Shown piece after piece: positions 42,799 through 51,243 of a DNA stretch of 64,000 nt (positions are counted from its first letter, which is position 1; the number at the start of each line of letters is the position of its first letter). The stretch is from Saccharomycopsis fibuligera x Saccharomycopsis cf. fibuligera. Its lineage: Eukaryota > Ascomycota > Saccharomycetes > Ascoideales > Saccharomycopsidaceae. The stretch spans positions 1,955,501 through 2,019,500 of the forward strand of contig CP012819.1 in the NCBI GenBank assembly GCA_001936135.1, read 5' to 3'. A program made the translations under genes and the position numbers. The notes beneath the pieces were generated by a model, which had not been told where the DNA came from, did not search any database, and saw only the letters and a list, made by a program, of their open reading frames with translations.

Positions 42799-44544
42799 AT
42801 GGAGGTGTCGCAGTTTCTTGAAATCGAGCGGTATGTCACTAGGCTCAAGCGCTCAATTGCTGCCATCATTAAAGATGTTCCAGATGACAAAAGATGGCTA
42901 GATATCCTAAATGACGACTCGCAAGATCAACGAGTCAAACTACTAGCCAGAAGACCCAAGATTGAAGCTGCCGTGGTTTTGAAAACTTTGCACGAAGATG
43001 GCCATCTACCCATATTTGACGAAATCCTAAAAATTGACAGCATTGACGCCCATAGCAAAATCAATACCGAAAAAATCAGCCAGCAGTACGAAGGTATTGA
43101 TGATAATATTCTCAGTGTTAGAAAAGTAAAAGAGTACATTAATAACAACAGGGCATTATATCCACCACGGCTTCCCTTAATTCACGATGACAATTTGTTT
43201 TATACTGTTTTCAAGCATAAACTATGCTTTCCGCCATTGGAAAGTAATGAGCAATTAGTGGTTCTCGGAGATTCTGTCCTTGGCACCATCAGTACGCAAA
43301 TCATATTCGAAGTGTTTCCTGACATTTCCGGAGCAAAATTCAAAGTGCTTCGCAACTTGCTATTGTCCAGTGAAAGCATGATTCAGTTTACCAAAGACTA
43401 CCATTTGGACGAGTATACCAACGTCAACCGGGTGGACGCCTCCAAAATGGGACTTGTCTATGCTGATGTGTTTGTCGCTTACATTGGCGCCGTGGCTAAA
43501 GAGTCCAACTGCGACTATTCGTTGATCAAGGCATGGCTACGCTTCCTTGTTGATCCAGTGATCAAAGGGGTAAACATCTCGTCTTTGGACGATAGCGAAG
43601 GATCACTGGTAAATGACGATTTCGTTGTCCAATTGGACACTATGTTGCAACCAACGGGAGATGGCATTAATAATAGCCCTACAACGGCAGTAAGTTATCG
43701 AACCGCACAGTTTGGTAATGGGGCAGACATGGATTATATTGTCGAATGCTACAGCGACAGCACAATACTAGGAACAGGTGCTGCTTCCACGTATAGAGAA
43801 GCACGCCAGTTGGCCGCAAAGGATGTATTAACAAACAATAAAGAGAAAATTAATGACGCAATTGGGGCAAAAAGCGTGCAAGTTTCTCTGAAATTAAAGT
43901 ACTTTGGCGGAGGCATCATTGGATCTGGTGTTGGTCCTGATGGCCTTGGAGCCAAAACAGCGGACAGTAATGATTTGATGGCTCTTGACTATAACAATAT
44001 GGCTGGCCCCACTGGTGCTGGTGCTAGTGCTAGAACTGTAGGGGCGGGCACGGGAATAGGCCCAGACATGGCGAATGGTAACGGTAGCCTATTCCCGTCA
44101 TTTCATTCAGGTGGAGCTCCAGGCGGCAACATTGCGCCACTAGGAGCCTTGAGTGGACAAATGCTGCTGAATGGTAGCGGTGGATCTGTTAGTAGTGCCG
44201 GTAATGGAAACGGTGGCAACACTCAAATGGCAGTGGAACTAGTACCAAGCCGAACAATTGGTGAGTATCCATTTGTGTTGGATCCATTACCGGAGGATAA
44301 CCTAGACAAAAGCGCTAAAGAAAAATTACATGTCTTGTTTAGTAAAAACAAATTAGCGGCACCCACTTTTAAAAACAGAAAAGTTTTGGATAACGCGGTG
44401 GAGTCAACTTTATATGTTGGGCAATTAGCAGTGGCTATATGCATGGATACTAACAAGAAGAAAGCTAGTCAGAGAATTGCCATGTGGGTGATAAATAATC
44501 ATAAAGTTTTGCAGGAATTGGGGGTTCAAAACTTTTTTGAGTGA
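42799..44544 (+). CDS. RNase III/Dicer-family protein lacking two catalytic glutamates
   Basis: 581-aa protein with the layout of budding-yeast Dicer/Rnt1: an N-terminal helical region (1-140), an RNase III domain (about 145-265), a first dsRNA-binding domain (about 315-360: DYIVECYSDSTILGTGAAS, YREARQLAAKDVL), a long Gly/Asn/Ser-rich linker (about 375-480) and a second dsRBD at the C-terminus (YVGQLAVAICMDTNKKKASQ, RIAMWVINNHKVL). The RNase III signature reads NEQLVVLGDSVLG where the family has NERLEFLGDSVLG, so the glutamate ligand is V154 while D158 is kept. The second metal motif reads YADVFVAYIGA instead of ADxFEAYIGA, so D223 is kept but the essential glutamate is V226. Both valines are clear in the codons (GTG, GTC). 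Start at ATG 42799. It may correspond to a Dicer-like paralogue; a nuclease-independent dsRNA-binding role is inference. Confidence 0.85.
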   Translation: MEVSQFLEIERYVTRLKRSIAAIIKDVPDDKRWLDILNDDSQDQRVKLLARRPKIEAAVVLKTLHEDGHLPIFDEILKIDSIDAHSKINTEKISQQYEGIDDNILSVRKVKEYINNNRALYPPRLPLIHDDNLFYTVFKHKLCFPPLESNEQLVVLGDSVLGTISTQIIFEVFPDISGAKFKVLRNLLLSSESMIQFTKDYHLDEYTNVNRVDASKMGLVYADVFVAYIGAVAKESNCDYSLIKAWLRFLVDPVIKGVNISSLDDSEGSLVNDDFVVQLDTMLQPTGDGINNSPTTAVSYRTAQFGNGADMDYIVECYSDSTILGTGAASTYREARQLAAKDVLTNNKEKINDAIGAKSVQVSLKLKYFGGGIIGSGVGPDGLGAKTADSNDLMALDYNNMAGPTGAGASARTVGAGTGIGPDMANGNGSLFPSFHSGGAPGGNIAPLGALSGQMLLNGSGGSVSSAGNGNGGNTQMAVELVPSRTIGEYPFVLDPLPEDNLDKSAKEKLHVLFSKNKLAAPTFKNRKVLDNAVESTLYVGQLAVAICMDTNKKKASQRIAMWVINNHKVLQELGVQNFFE

Positions 44545-45576
44545 TATTTTTAGGCAATAAAAGACAAATCCGGAAGAGGGAACAAAAACCCAAATAAAGC
44601 ATGTCTACGTGGCCCCACGACTATGGTTGCAAAGGTTCAGGAATATGAAGTACAGTACAAACCAGGCATCAGCAAAGATTAATCTTTTCGCTTAACTGGA
44701 GCTCGCAGATTTCTAAATACCGTGATAAGTTGGGACTTGAACACGTAACATGCATCGTACATGCTCAACCAATGCACAACCCAGGGCGCGTTCATTATCA
44801 ACCAGCCATGGCTCTCAAATTTGAGGTCTTGGTCTTCTTTGTGAAGAAGCCGCGGTCACTGGTGCCGCGCTGTTGCAATTACGAGCTCGGCAAATTGTTG
44901 GACTTACATGTATTTTTCTATGCGAACAAGAAAATCATGGCTTCTTGTGGTGATGGAATTCGCACTAGACTACATATAATTATGTAAAAACAATGTTGCA
45001 GCAACAGAAAAACAAAACAATAGTAATAATTATATTAATAAAGAAGGGCGAATCCTGATTCATGGTCAATGCGCATATGGCTTCAAAGTGCCAGCGCCTA
45101 GTGCTAAACTAAATCGCAAATCATACGTACTGCGCAACACAGATATCAAATCATTTACTAATTTGTTCACTCGAGCTTTGCACATTAGTGCCGTTTTTTG
45201 TGAGAGAAGAGTACAAATAGCTTGAAATTGAAATAAGCAACAAAAAGAGAAGAAACAAAAACAAAAAAAAAGAGACACCAATCGATCAATACCGTAAACT
45301 CTCCAGCCGCAAGCAGGTGCAACTGCAAGTGTCTATATGTGTATACACACCATGGCATGCTGGCATGCCATCAGATTGCTAGAAAAATACATGTCTCTGC
45401 ACATAAACTGCGATGAGACAAAAAAAAAGGCATTCTATTTTGGGGGCCAAGGCTTCTATATACTGTAGTTATGCGAATATGTCTTATTTTGGGAATCCAT
45501 CCGGAAAAGGAGAAATATAAACAAAAATCCCACATGGATACAAGTCATAGATAGCGTTAAAATTCACGCTCACTCC
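44545..45576. other. convergent intergenic region
   Basis: 3' flanks of two converging genes. It contains the inverted repeat at 45352-45371 listed separately, and a tRNA-like but non-pairing stretch at about 44720-44790 that I rejected. No gene. Confidence 0.5.
45352..45371. repeat. inverted repeat ATGGCATGC-TG-GCATGCCAT
   Basis: Perfect 9-bp arms with a 2-bp spacer, next to GTGTATACAC (a perfect palindrome at 45339-45348). It lies between converging genes. It could form a hairpin in either transcript, but no function can be assigned. Confidence 0.75.
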
Positions 45577-46247
45577 TCAATTAACAACAAACTCCGGCAC
45601 TTTGGTCTTCCCCTTCTCTTCCTCCAACGCCGTCTTGATCTGGTCCAATGCTCTCAATGCACTATACTCATAGACCTCGGTGGTCGAACTCCCAACATGG
45701 GGCAACAACACAACGTCCTCCCTCCCCAACAACCCGTGCTCAACGACCGGTTCTTTTTCATAAACGTCTAATCCGCAACTTATAACTTTGCCAGCTTTCA
45801 AGCCATCTTCAAGTAATGCTTTTTCATCAATCACCGAGCCTCGCCCAACGTTGATGATTCTTGAGCCTTGCAGCGGTAATAGCTGGATAGTTTGGGAGTT
45901 GAGCAAGTGCTTTGTTTCTGGAGAGCCAGGCAAGCAGAAAACAACCACGTCGGCTAGAGGCAAGATTGACTCGAGAGCTCTCTGGTCAGTGCTGTTGCCA
46001 TGATATGTTGCTGGATATGGCACTTTGCTGTAAGTGGGTTTCGATGCTAGAGGCGATGGCGACAACGGGGTGCGCTTGGTGTAGTGGATGTTCATGCCAA
46101 GTGCATGGAGACGTGAACCTACTGCCTGGCCGATAGCCCCGAACCCAATAATGGCAGCGTTTTTACCTCTTGGTGAAAAAACGGTTTCTATACTCGGTGG
46201 TTAGTATGTGATAGGTAGACGAGAAAGTAAAGAGGGAAGGCCATGAC

Positions 46248-46281
<34 letters not shown>

Positions 46282-47689
46282 GTGAAGACTGCGATGATTG
46301 GTTAGCCTCTGTAGATCCAAGGCACAGTCCGAGCGGCGCTTTAGGTAGATGGCAGGGATGTGTGATCCTTGCAAAAATGTCTTGCACTGAGTGCCTGCGT
46401 ACCACAATATGCGCAAGGGGTATTCTGACAGGCATTGTGCGTAAAAACGGCCGATGAGCTTCCAGCGCAGTGACTCCGCATTTCGGATGATTTTCAGACG
46501 CTGCCTCGTTTTGTCGAACCAAAACGCGTTGTTTGGAACAAGGCGAAGGGGGCCCCAGCTTTGACTGTAGAAGATAAAGCAAAATGATACTGCAATTGAA
46601 GCCGAGGCTGAGCCGCGAGGCTCTCGCGTTGTTTGGAACAAGGCGAATGGAACAGAGAACCTTGGTGTTTATGGGTGAGCTACCGGACAGTGAGACCAAA
46701 GTCTATATACGAAAACCAAGACTTTTTTTCTCTTCTGTTTATCTTTGCGCAGTAAGCCTGAATGAGCGCAGAATAGTCAAGACAGCTGCAATCGCGATGG
46801 ACAGGACAAAAAAAACACACACACAAAATACTTACTTCCTCCGGCATTATGACCAAAAGCAAAACCCTGCAACTTTTGCGCCCCGGCCTTTCCCTCCCGC
46901 GAATCAAACCCGTCAACATTTAGCTCTCCCCTAGCCCTGGCCGTAGTGCGGCTTTCCTCAAACTTTCTCTCAAAAGTCTGGAAGAACCTAAACGTCGACA
47001 ACGTCAAGTACAACGCAACATCAGCAACGTCCTCGCACCCCTTGCTGTAGTACGACGGAACGTTCGTCAAAAAGACGCCCCTGGCCCTGAGCGCTTCAGA
47101 GTTGAACTTGTCGTGCCCGACCGAGGCAAGAGCAATGATCTTGAGCTGAGGTGGGAAGTGGGGGAAGACTCGGCACTCGGGGTCGCCAATGCGGTGCGGG
47201 CGAGGCTGCCGGTTCAAGTGGTTGAACGAGTCCCAAGCCGCGTAGATGGCCGCTGCGTCACGGTGGGTGGTTTCGAATGCTTGGATCAATTGCTCTTCTG
47301 ACTCGACTTCGAAAGGCTGTGTCTGCTGTTAGTAAGCGATGGCTACAGTAGAGTCGCTGCGGCGGGAGCCACGGTGGAGGCCCTGTGCTGTCCATCCGCC
47401 GCTGGCGTCGCTCGCTTGCACAGCCTTCGATGGGGCTTCGATCGCGACAACGCCAGGCCAGGCCAGCCAGCCCGGCAGTCCCTGTGCCGGGCGAGCAACT
47501 AGCAAGCGTGCTAGCGCTTTGCTGTAGCTTTGCTGTAGCTTTGCTGTAGCTTTGCTGCTATCGCTTTGCTGTAGCAAAGCTAAAAATACATACCACACAC
47601 TCGAATTGCTGAGCAAAACGCTGATACTCGGGCAAGTCTGGATTGACGGGGTGCGTGAGAAGGACTTTCGGTTTGTGTGACGAGACCAT
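45577..47689 (-). CDS. D-2-hydroxyacid dehydrogenase (glyoxylate/hydroxypyruvate reductase type), three exons
   Basis: NAD(P)-dependent reductase of 2-oxoacids, similar to yeast Gor1. Exon 1 (47594-47689) reads MVSSHKPKVLLTHPVNPDLP and ends at donor GTATGT. Intron 1 (47317-47593, 277 nt) has a perfect TACTAAC and acceptor CACAG. Exon 2 (46836-47316) covers PFEVESEEQLIQAFETTHRD to HNAGG and ends in phase 1 at GTAAGT. Intron 2 (46188-46835, 648 nt) has a perfect TACTAAC at 46206-46200. Exon 3 (45577-46187) resumes KTVFSPRGKNAAIIGFGAIG, the Rossmann motif GxGxxG. Catalytic residues are visible: R in INVGRGSVID, E in YEKEPVVEHG and H in LLPHVGSST. Total 395 aa, slightly longer than Gor1 (350). 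Both junctions restore conserved sequence, so the splicing is well supported. Substrate preference cannot be read from sequence. Confidence 0.92.
46251..46280. repeat. (GATGAC)5 tandem repeat in intron
   Basis: Five perfect hexamers inside intron 2 of the hydroxyacid dehydrogenase gene, about 45-75 nt upstream of its branch site. Confidence 0.92.
46525..46647. repeat. 23-bp direct repeat, copies exactly 100 bp apart
   Basis: CGCGTTGTTTGGAACAAGGC plus GAA occurs at 46525-46547 and again at 46625-46647, identical in both. Both copies are in intron 2 of the hydroxyacid dehydrogenase gene. Each contains a short inverted pair (TTGTTtggAACAA). Confidence 0.93.
47516..47580. repeat. 11-bp tandem repeat GCTTTGCTGTA and terminal hairpin
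   Basis: Nearly four copies of an 11-bp unit at 47516-47558, then GCTTTGCTGTAGCAAAGC, a 7-bp-arm hairpin. Located in intron 1 of the hydroxyacid dehydrogenase gene. Confidence 0.92.
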
Positions 47690-48168
47690 TTTGGCAGGGC
47701 TTGGTCCGGCTGGTCTTGGTCTGATTTGCTTTGCTTTGCTTTGCTTTACAGTGCTGGCCGTGGTGCTGGTTTCAATTGCACTTTTGTTGTTGGCGGCTGT
47801 CCAGAGATGTTCAAGGACGAAGTGTCAGTTCCCGAGGGAAAAAAGCAGGAAAGCGAAAAAAATAAAAAGGAAAAAAAAAATAAAAAAAAGACAAAAAGAC
47901 ACAAACTGCCGGCGGCCGGCGCTTACGTCCAGCGCTTACATAGGTGATGTGCCATTCCCCGCCGGCGCCGTCAGCACTTACGAACAGCAGCGACAGCAAG
48001 CAGTAAACACAATTGTACATTGAGGTAGAGCAAAACTAGAGGACAACAACAGCAGCAGCAACAACAAAACAACAAAAGCAAAAAACAGAAAAAACAGAAA
48101 AACAAAAAACACGTAGACACTAGAATACAAGAAACGTCACGTCAGGACAACCCAAAGCAGCACGACCG
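47690..48168. other. intergenic region, promoter of the dehydrogenase gene
   Basis: Contains a GCTTT repeat (about 47727-47747), an A-rich stretch (47840-47900), a GCCGGC-rich patch (47910-47925) and CAA/CAG-rich sequence near 48040-48100. No gene. Confidence 0.5.
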
Positions 48169-48957
48169 CTACTGGCTGACACCGGCATCGACGTCTGACT
48201 CGGCTTTGGCACTCCGCGTAGCCGGGCCATCGCTGGGGCCCATTGCACTCTGCTCGCGCTCCTGGTGGTGGTCCTGGTCCTGGTCCTGGTCCTGTTCCTG
48301 GTGGTGGTCCTGCTCGAGGCCGTGGCTGAGCGCCGCCTTGCCGTCCATGCTGACCTTGTCGGCGCTCTTGAGCTCCCTCTTTCTTCGCTGCTCCGAGAGC
48401 ACTCTGGCCACCTGGTTCTCCAAGGCGGACTGCAAGTCCTTTCTGAAGCCAAGAGCAAACACCACCTCAAACACCACAAAGAACGGCGCCAACACTAGCG
48501 CCTGCACAAGGCTGTCCAACAACGCCGGCTTGCGCTTCTCGTAGGCGCCGTGGCCAAAAAACTGGGCCACCCAGCCGACCAACTGCACGGCAATGGCGCC
48601 TGCGAGGATCTGGCGCTGCTGCTGCGCCGTCGCGGCGCAGACAATGTAGTGTTTGGTCAACACGCTGAAGCCGACCAAGACGGGGGCCACCGCCCAGCCG
48701 AGGCGGTCCAAGAGGCAGTAGAAAGCGCTGAAGGAAACGGCAATGAAGGTGCCAACGTTGACGTAGCCCGAGTACGGGTGGACGGCCCGCGGGAGCACAA
48801 ACGGTGCTAGCTGCGGCGGGAGCTCGATGTACGACAGGAACACAATGGCGCTCCCGAGTATGATGGGGATGAAGACCATGTGGATGCGGACGTTCACGGG
48901 GTTGTTGTGGTACGCCTTGTAGAAGCAGAGCTCCTCCTGGAGATCAAGCACGGGCAT
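48169..48957 (-). CDS. MPO1: Mpo1-type 2-hydroxy fatty acid dioxygenase (DUF962)
   Basis: ER membrane iron(II) dioxygenase of phytosphingosine degradation, which converts 2-hydroxy fatty acids to fatty acids one carbon shorter in the alpha-oxidation route. Start at ATG 48957 (MPVLDLQEELCFYKAYHNNP); the long upstream in-frame run is CA-repeat and GC-rich sequence, not protein. 262 aa, against 174 in S. cerevisiae. Family histidines are present: YHNNPVNVRIHMVFIPII and WVAQFFGHGAYEKRKPALLD. Four hydrophobic segments match the Mpo1 topology (GSAIVF, VNVGTFIAVSFSAFYCLL, AGAIAVQLVGWV, LVLAPFFVVFEVVFALGF). The extra length is a C-terminal charged tail with an EQDHHQEQDQDQDQDHH low-complexity run. 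Codons are strongly GC-ending like the neighbours. Confidence 0.93.
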   Translation of the reverse strand: MPVLDLQEELCFYKAYHNNPVNVRIHMVFIPIILGSAIVFLSYIELPPQLAPFVLPRAVHPYSGYVNVGTFIAVSFSAFYCLLDRLGWAVAPVLVGFSVLTKHYIVCAATAQQQRQILAGAIAVQLVGWVAQFFGHGAYEKRKPALLDSLVQALVLAPFFVVFEVVFALGFRKDLQSALENQVARVLSEQRRKRELKSADKVSMDGKAALSHGLEQDHHQEQDQDQDQDHHQEREQSAMGPSDGPATRSAKAESDVDAGVSQ

Positions 48958-48970
48958 TGCGGAAGTTGCG

Positions 48971-48971
<1 letters not shown>

Positions 48972-49013
<42 letters not shown>

Positions 49014-49066
49014 TGTGTGTGCTTGTGCCTGTGCCTGTGTTTGTGTCTGTGTGTGTGTGTGTGTGC
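48972..49066. repeat. (TG)n microsatellite with interruptions
   Basis: About 39 bp of perfect TG followed by imperfect TG-rich sequence, immediately upstream of MPO1 (16 bp from the ATG). Confidence 0.95.
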
Positions 49067-49866
49067 GGCGTAGTGTCGCTGTGATTCCCGGTATATGGCC
49101 GAAGGTCGTAGCGTGAGTAGCTGGCAAAAGTGCAAGAGCAGGACGAAGCGAAACGGAATATGTATATATATATACCTATATATACCCACACATATGTATG
49201 TATCGTGGATATTGGCAAAATTTGTATTTCTGCGTTTTGCGTTCTGTATTTTGCATTTTGCATTTTGCCTTTTTCTGGGTTGCCGAGCGATGCGGAAACA
49301 CTGTCGCCGCCGTCGCCATTGTGCTGCCGCTGCCGCTGCCGCTGTGCTGTGCTGTGCAAGAGAGCAATAGCACAATGTGCAGCGCTCCCGCGAGGCCCGA
49401 GGCACTTTTGCGAGTAAGGGTGCCACCGACAGGCTCTTGGGCAGCCCAAGTGCGGTTTCTTGCACCTTCTCCGCATTCTCTCACCAACGGCTCCATCGCC
49501 ACAAATAAGCTGAGACAGCATGTAGTGTATCGCGCTATCCTCTTGTGTGCTCGCGTTCCGTCGTCCGCTAGTCTGCGCCAGCGGGCGCCGCAGCGGGCCC
49601 GCGCCAGCGGGCCCGCCCGCTGGCCGGCCTGGCTTGTTTCTCTGGCCTCGCACACTCGCTCGCAAGCGCCGCGCCCCAGCGCCCAGACATACACTGTGCG
49701 GTCCGGCAGGCCCCTCTCGCTAAAACGCAGGCTTTGCAGGCGGCCTATTCCGCTCTCTCCCGTCCGCTCCGTCACCGTGCTCGTTTCTTTTTCCCCGTAT
49801 GGCATGTCAGCCCACTGCGAAATTAGGGCTGTGTGCCCGCGAGATAATGTAGCGGCGGTTGCTTTA

Positions 49867-49953
49867 GTGCTGTTCGGTGCTGTTCGGTGCTGTTCGGTGC
49901 TGTTCGGTGCCGCTCCCTGCTGCTGGGTGCCGCTGGGTGCCGCTGGGTGCCGC
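49867..49953. repeat. two adjacent 10-bp tandem arrays
   Basis: GTGCTGTTCG x4 (49867-49906) followed after a short spacer by TGGGTGCCGC x3 (49924-49953). The two units look like diverged forms of each other. Confidence 0.9.
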
Positions 49954-50104
49954 CGTTTGCTTGCTCCTTCAGGCAGTATCGTCTGTCGCTCTGGAGCTTT
50001 GGCCCGCCTGCCAGAGCCAAGGCCGCCTCCAACGGGGACAGCAGCTGACCTGGCGCGCGCCCGTGGGCGCGCGCATAGCAGTCCCGCGGTGCGCGCACTG
50101 CGCG

Positions 50105-50110
50105 CACGTG
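50105..50110. promoter_or_regulatory. CACGTG E-box
   Basis: Perfect Cbf1-type core 148 bp upstream of the coiled-coil gene ATG, inside a CGCGCGC-rich context. Binding is inferred only. Confidence 0.35.
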
Positions 50111-50257
50111 ATCCAGCGGCAGTCGCAGGTTGGCGATATACCAACCAGAAAACCACCCGTGCCGAAGGACACAAGGACACAAGGTCAAGCAAGACAAGCG
50201 GCCGTCAGTATTGCAACGGCAACAGCAACAGCAACAGCAGCAGCAACAGCAGCAGCA

Positions 50258-50584
50258 ATGAGCAGCGGAGATTTTGCCAAAACGTACCTCCAGCTAAACG
50301 ACGCAGAAAAAGCAGTGTCCGATATCGAAAGACTTTTGGACGGGCTCGATGGCAAGATGGACGCAATCCTAGCAGAGGCAGAGGCAGAAGCCGGAGCAGG
50401 CGGCAGCGCCAGCGGCGCCCGGTTGGACGAGGTTCCAGACAGGTCAAAGGAGATCAGCGATTTGGTCAAATTGTCGAATGAGATCAAGGCAAGAATGGAC
50501 GTCGAAGGGGTCAAGTTGGACGAGTTGAGCGGCCAGGTTGGTGGTTTGGAAAAGCAGGAACAGCAACAGGAGCAGAAAAAGTAG
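50258..50584 (+). CDS. small coiled-coil protein, 108 aa, uncharacterised
   Basis: ATG at 50258 (MSSGDFAKTYLQLNDAEKAV) follows a CAG/CAA-rich leader. The product is almost entirely helical with heptad-like spacing: VSDIERLLDGLDGKMDAILA, an Ala/Glu/Gly linker (about residues 46-60), SKEISDLVKLSNEIKARMD and a Gln/Lys end (EKQEQQQEQKK). Its size and layout resemble small subunits of yeast coiled-coil complexes (BLOC-1 or DASH type), but I cannot assign one. The codons are GC-biased like the local block. The open frame continues upstream without break because of GC-rich, CAG-rich sequence; the ATG used is the one that begins the helical part. Confidence 0.6.
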   Translation: MSSGDFAKTYLQLNDAEKAVSDIERLLDGLDGKMDAILAEAEAEAGAGGSASGARLDEVPDRSKEISDLVKLSNEIKARMDVEGVKLDELSGQVGGLEKQEQQQEQKK

Positions 50585-51243
50585 ACACAGAGGGGCCGGG
50601 AGAAGCTGGTGTGCGAGCACTTCAGACTCTCCGGCACAGCGTATATCTTAGTATCATAGTTAACTTCTTCGCTGAAAAGCGAAAATACAAAGAAGCCAGC
50701 AAGCTGCTGCCTTTCTGTCCTGTGTGTCTGCGTGACTTTTATACAAGCAAGGTCCAGCTCTGTATCTAAGCCTTGCGGCGTCTTTCTCAACATGAAAAAG
50801 CGTCACTCGCTGCTACCCACCAGTGGAAGGCTGCCTGCCGGGACCAACCCAGCAAACCTTGGATAACCCGACGCTCGCAGACCAGCAGCAAAGAGACTGG
50901 GAGTCTGCGAGCCTACAGTTGAACTAAACATCGACGTTGGTCATTGTCACGGAAAAGTACCCAAGGAAAAAGAAAAACATCGTTGGAAACCTGCAACCAA
51001 AATGTCGAAAAAAAAAAAAAAAAAATAATAATAATTAAATAGTTAATTAAAAAAATAAATATATAAATAAGGGGGGCGGAAAAAAATCCTTAGATATAAC
51101 CAGTAAACTGACGAACTGAAAAGTGGAAAGTGTTCCGAAAACCTGGACGTGGAAGCGAGCAAAACAAACAAGCAAACAAACAAACAAACAAAAAAAAACA
51201 AACAAAGTCAGGAAAACAAAACACAGCCAGCACAAAACCATTT
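50585..51243. other. intergenic region, end of the GC-rich block
   Basis: Convergent 3' flanks. Base composition falls from GC-rich to AT-rich around 50.9-51.0 kb. An A-tract (51009-51026) and CAAA repeats (51155-51206) precede the INP51 stop. No gene. Confidence 0.55.

Larger units (their letters stand above)
48958..50257. promoter_or_regulatory. GC-rich divergent intergenic region (MPO1 / coiled-coil gene)
   Basis: Rich in simple repeats: GT dinucleotides (48972-49066), an AT/TA patch (49158-49190), TTTTGCA-like repeats (49235-49270) and 10-bp repeats at 49867-49953. It also has an AGCCCTAA (Tbf1-type) match on the - strand at 49823-49830 and a CACGTG at 50105-50110. Very long overlapping open frames occur on both strands but look like translated GC-rich noise. 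No gene is supportable. Confidence 0.5.

Noticed and set aside
44720-44790. tRNA-like stretch on the - strand (box B-like GTTCAAGTCC and box A-like TGTGCATTGGTTGAGC)
   Set aside because: The acceptor and T stems do not pair and the anticodon arm is too short, so at best it is a degenerate or chance resemblance.
48958-50257. Very long overlapping open frames on both strands (up to more than 400 codons)
   Set aside because: They span microsatellites and GC-rich repeats, overlap each other and MPO1 or the small coiled-coil gene, and lack any family motif; low stop density in GC-rich DNA explains them.
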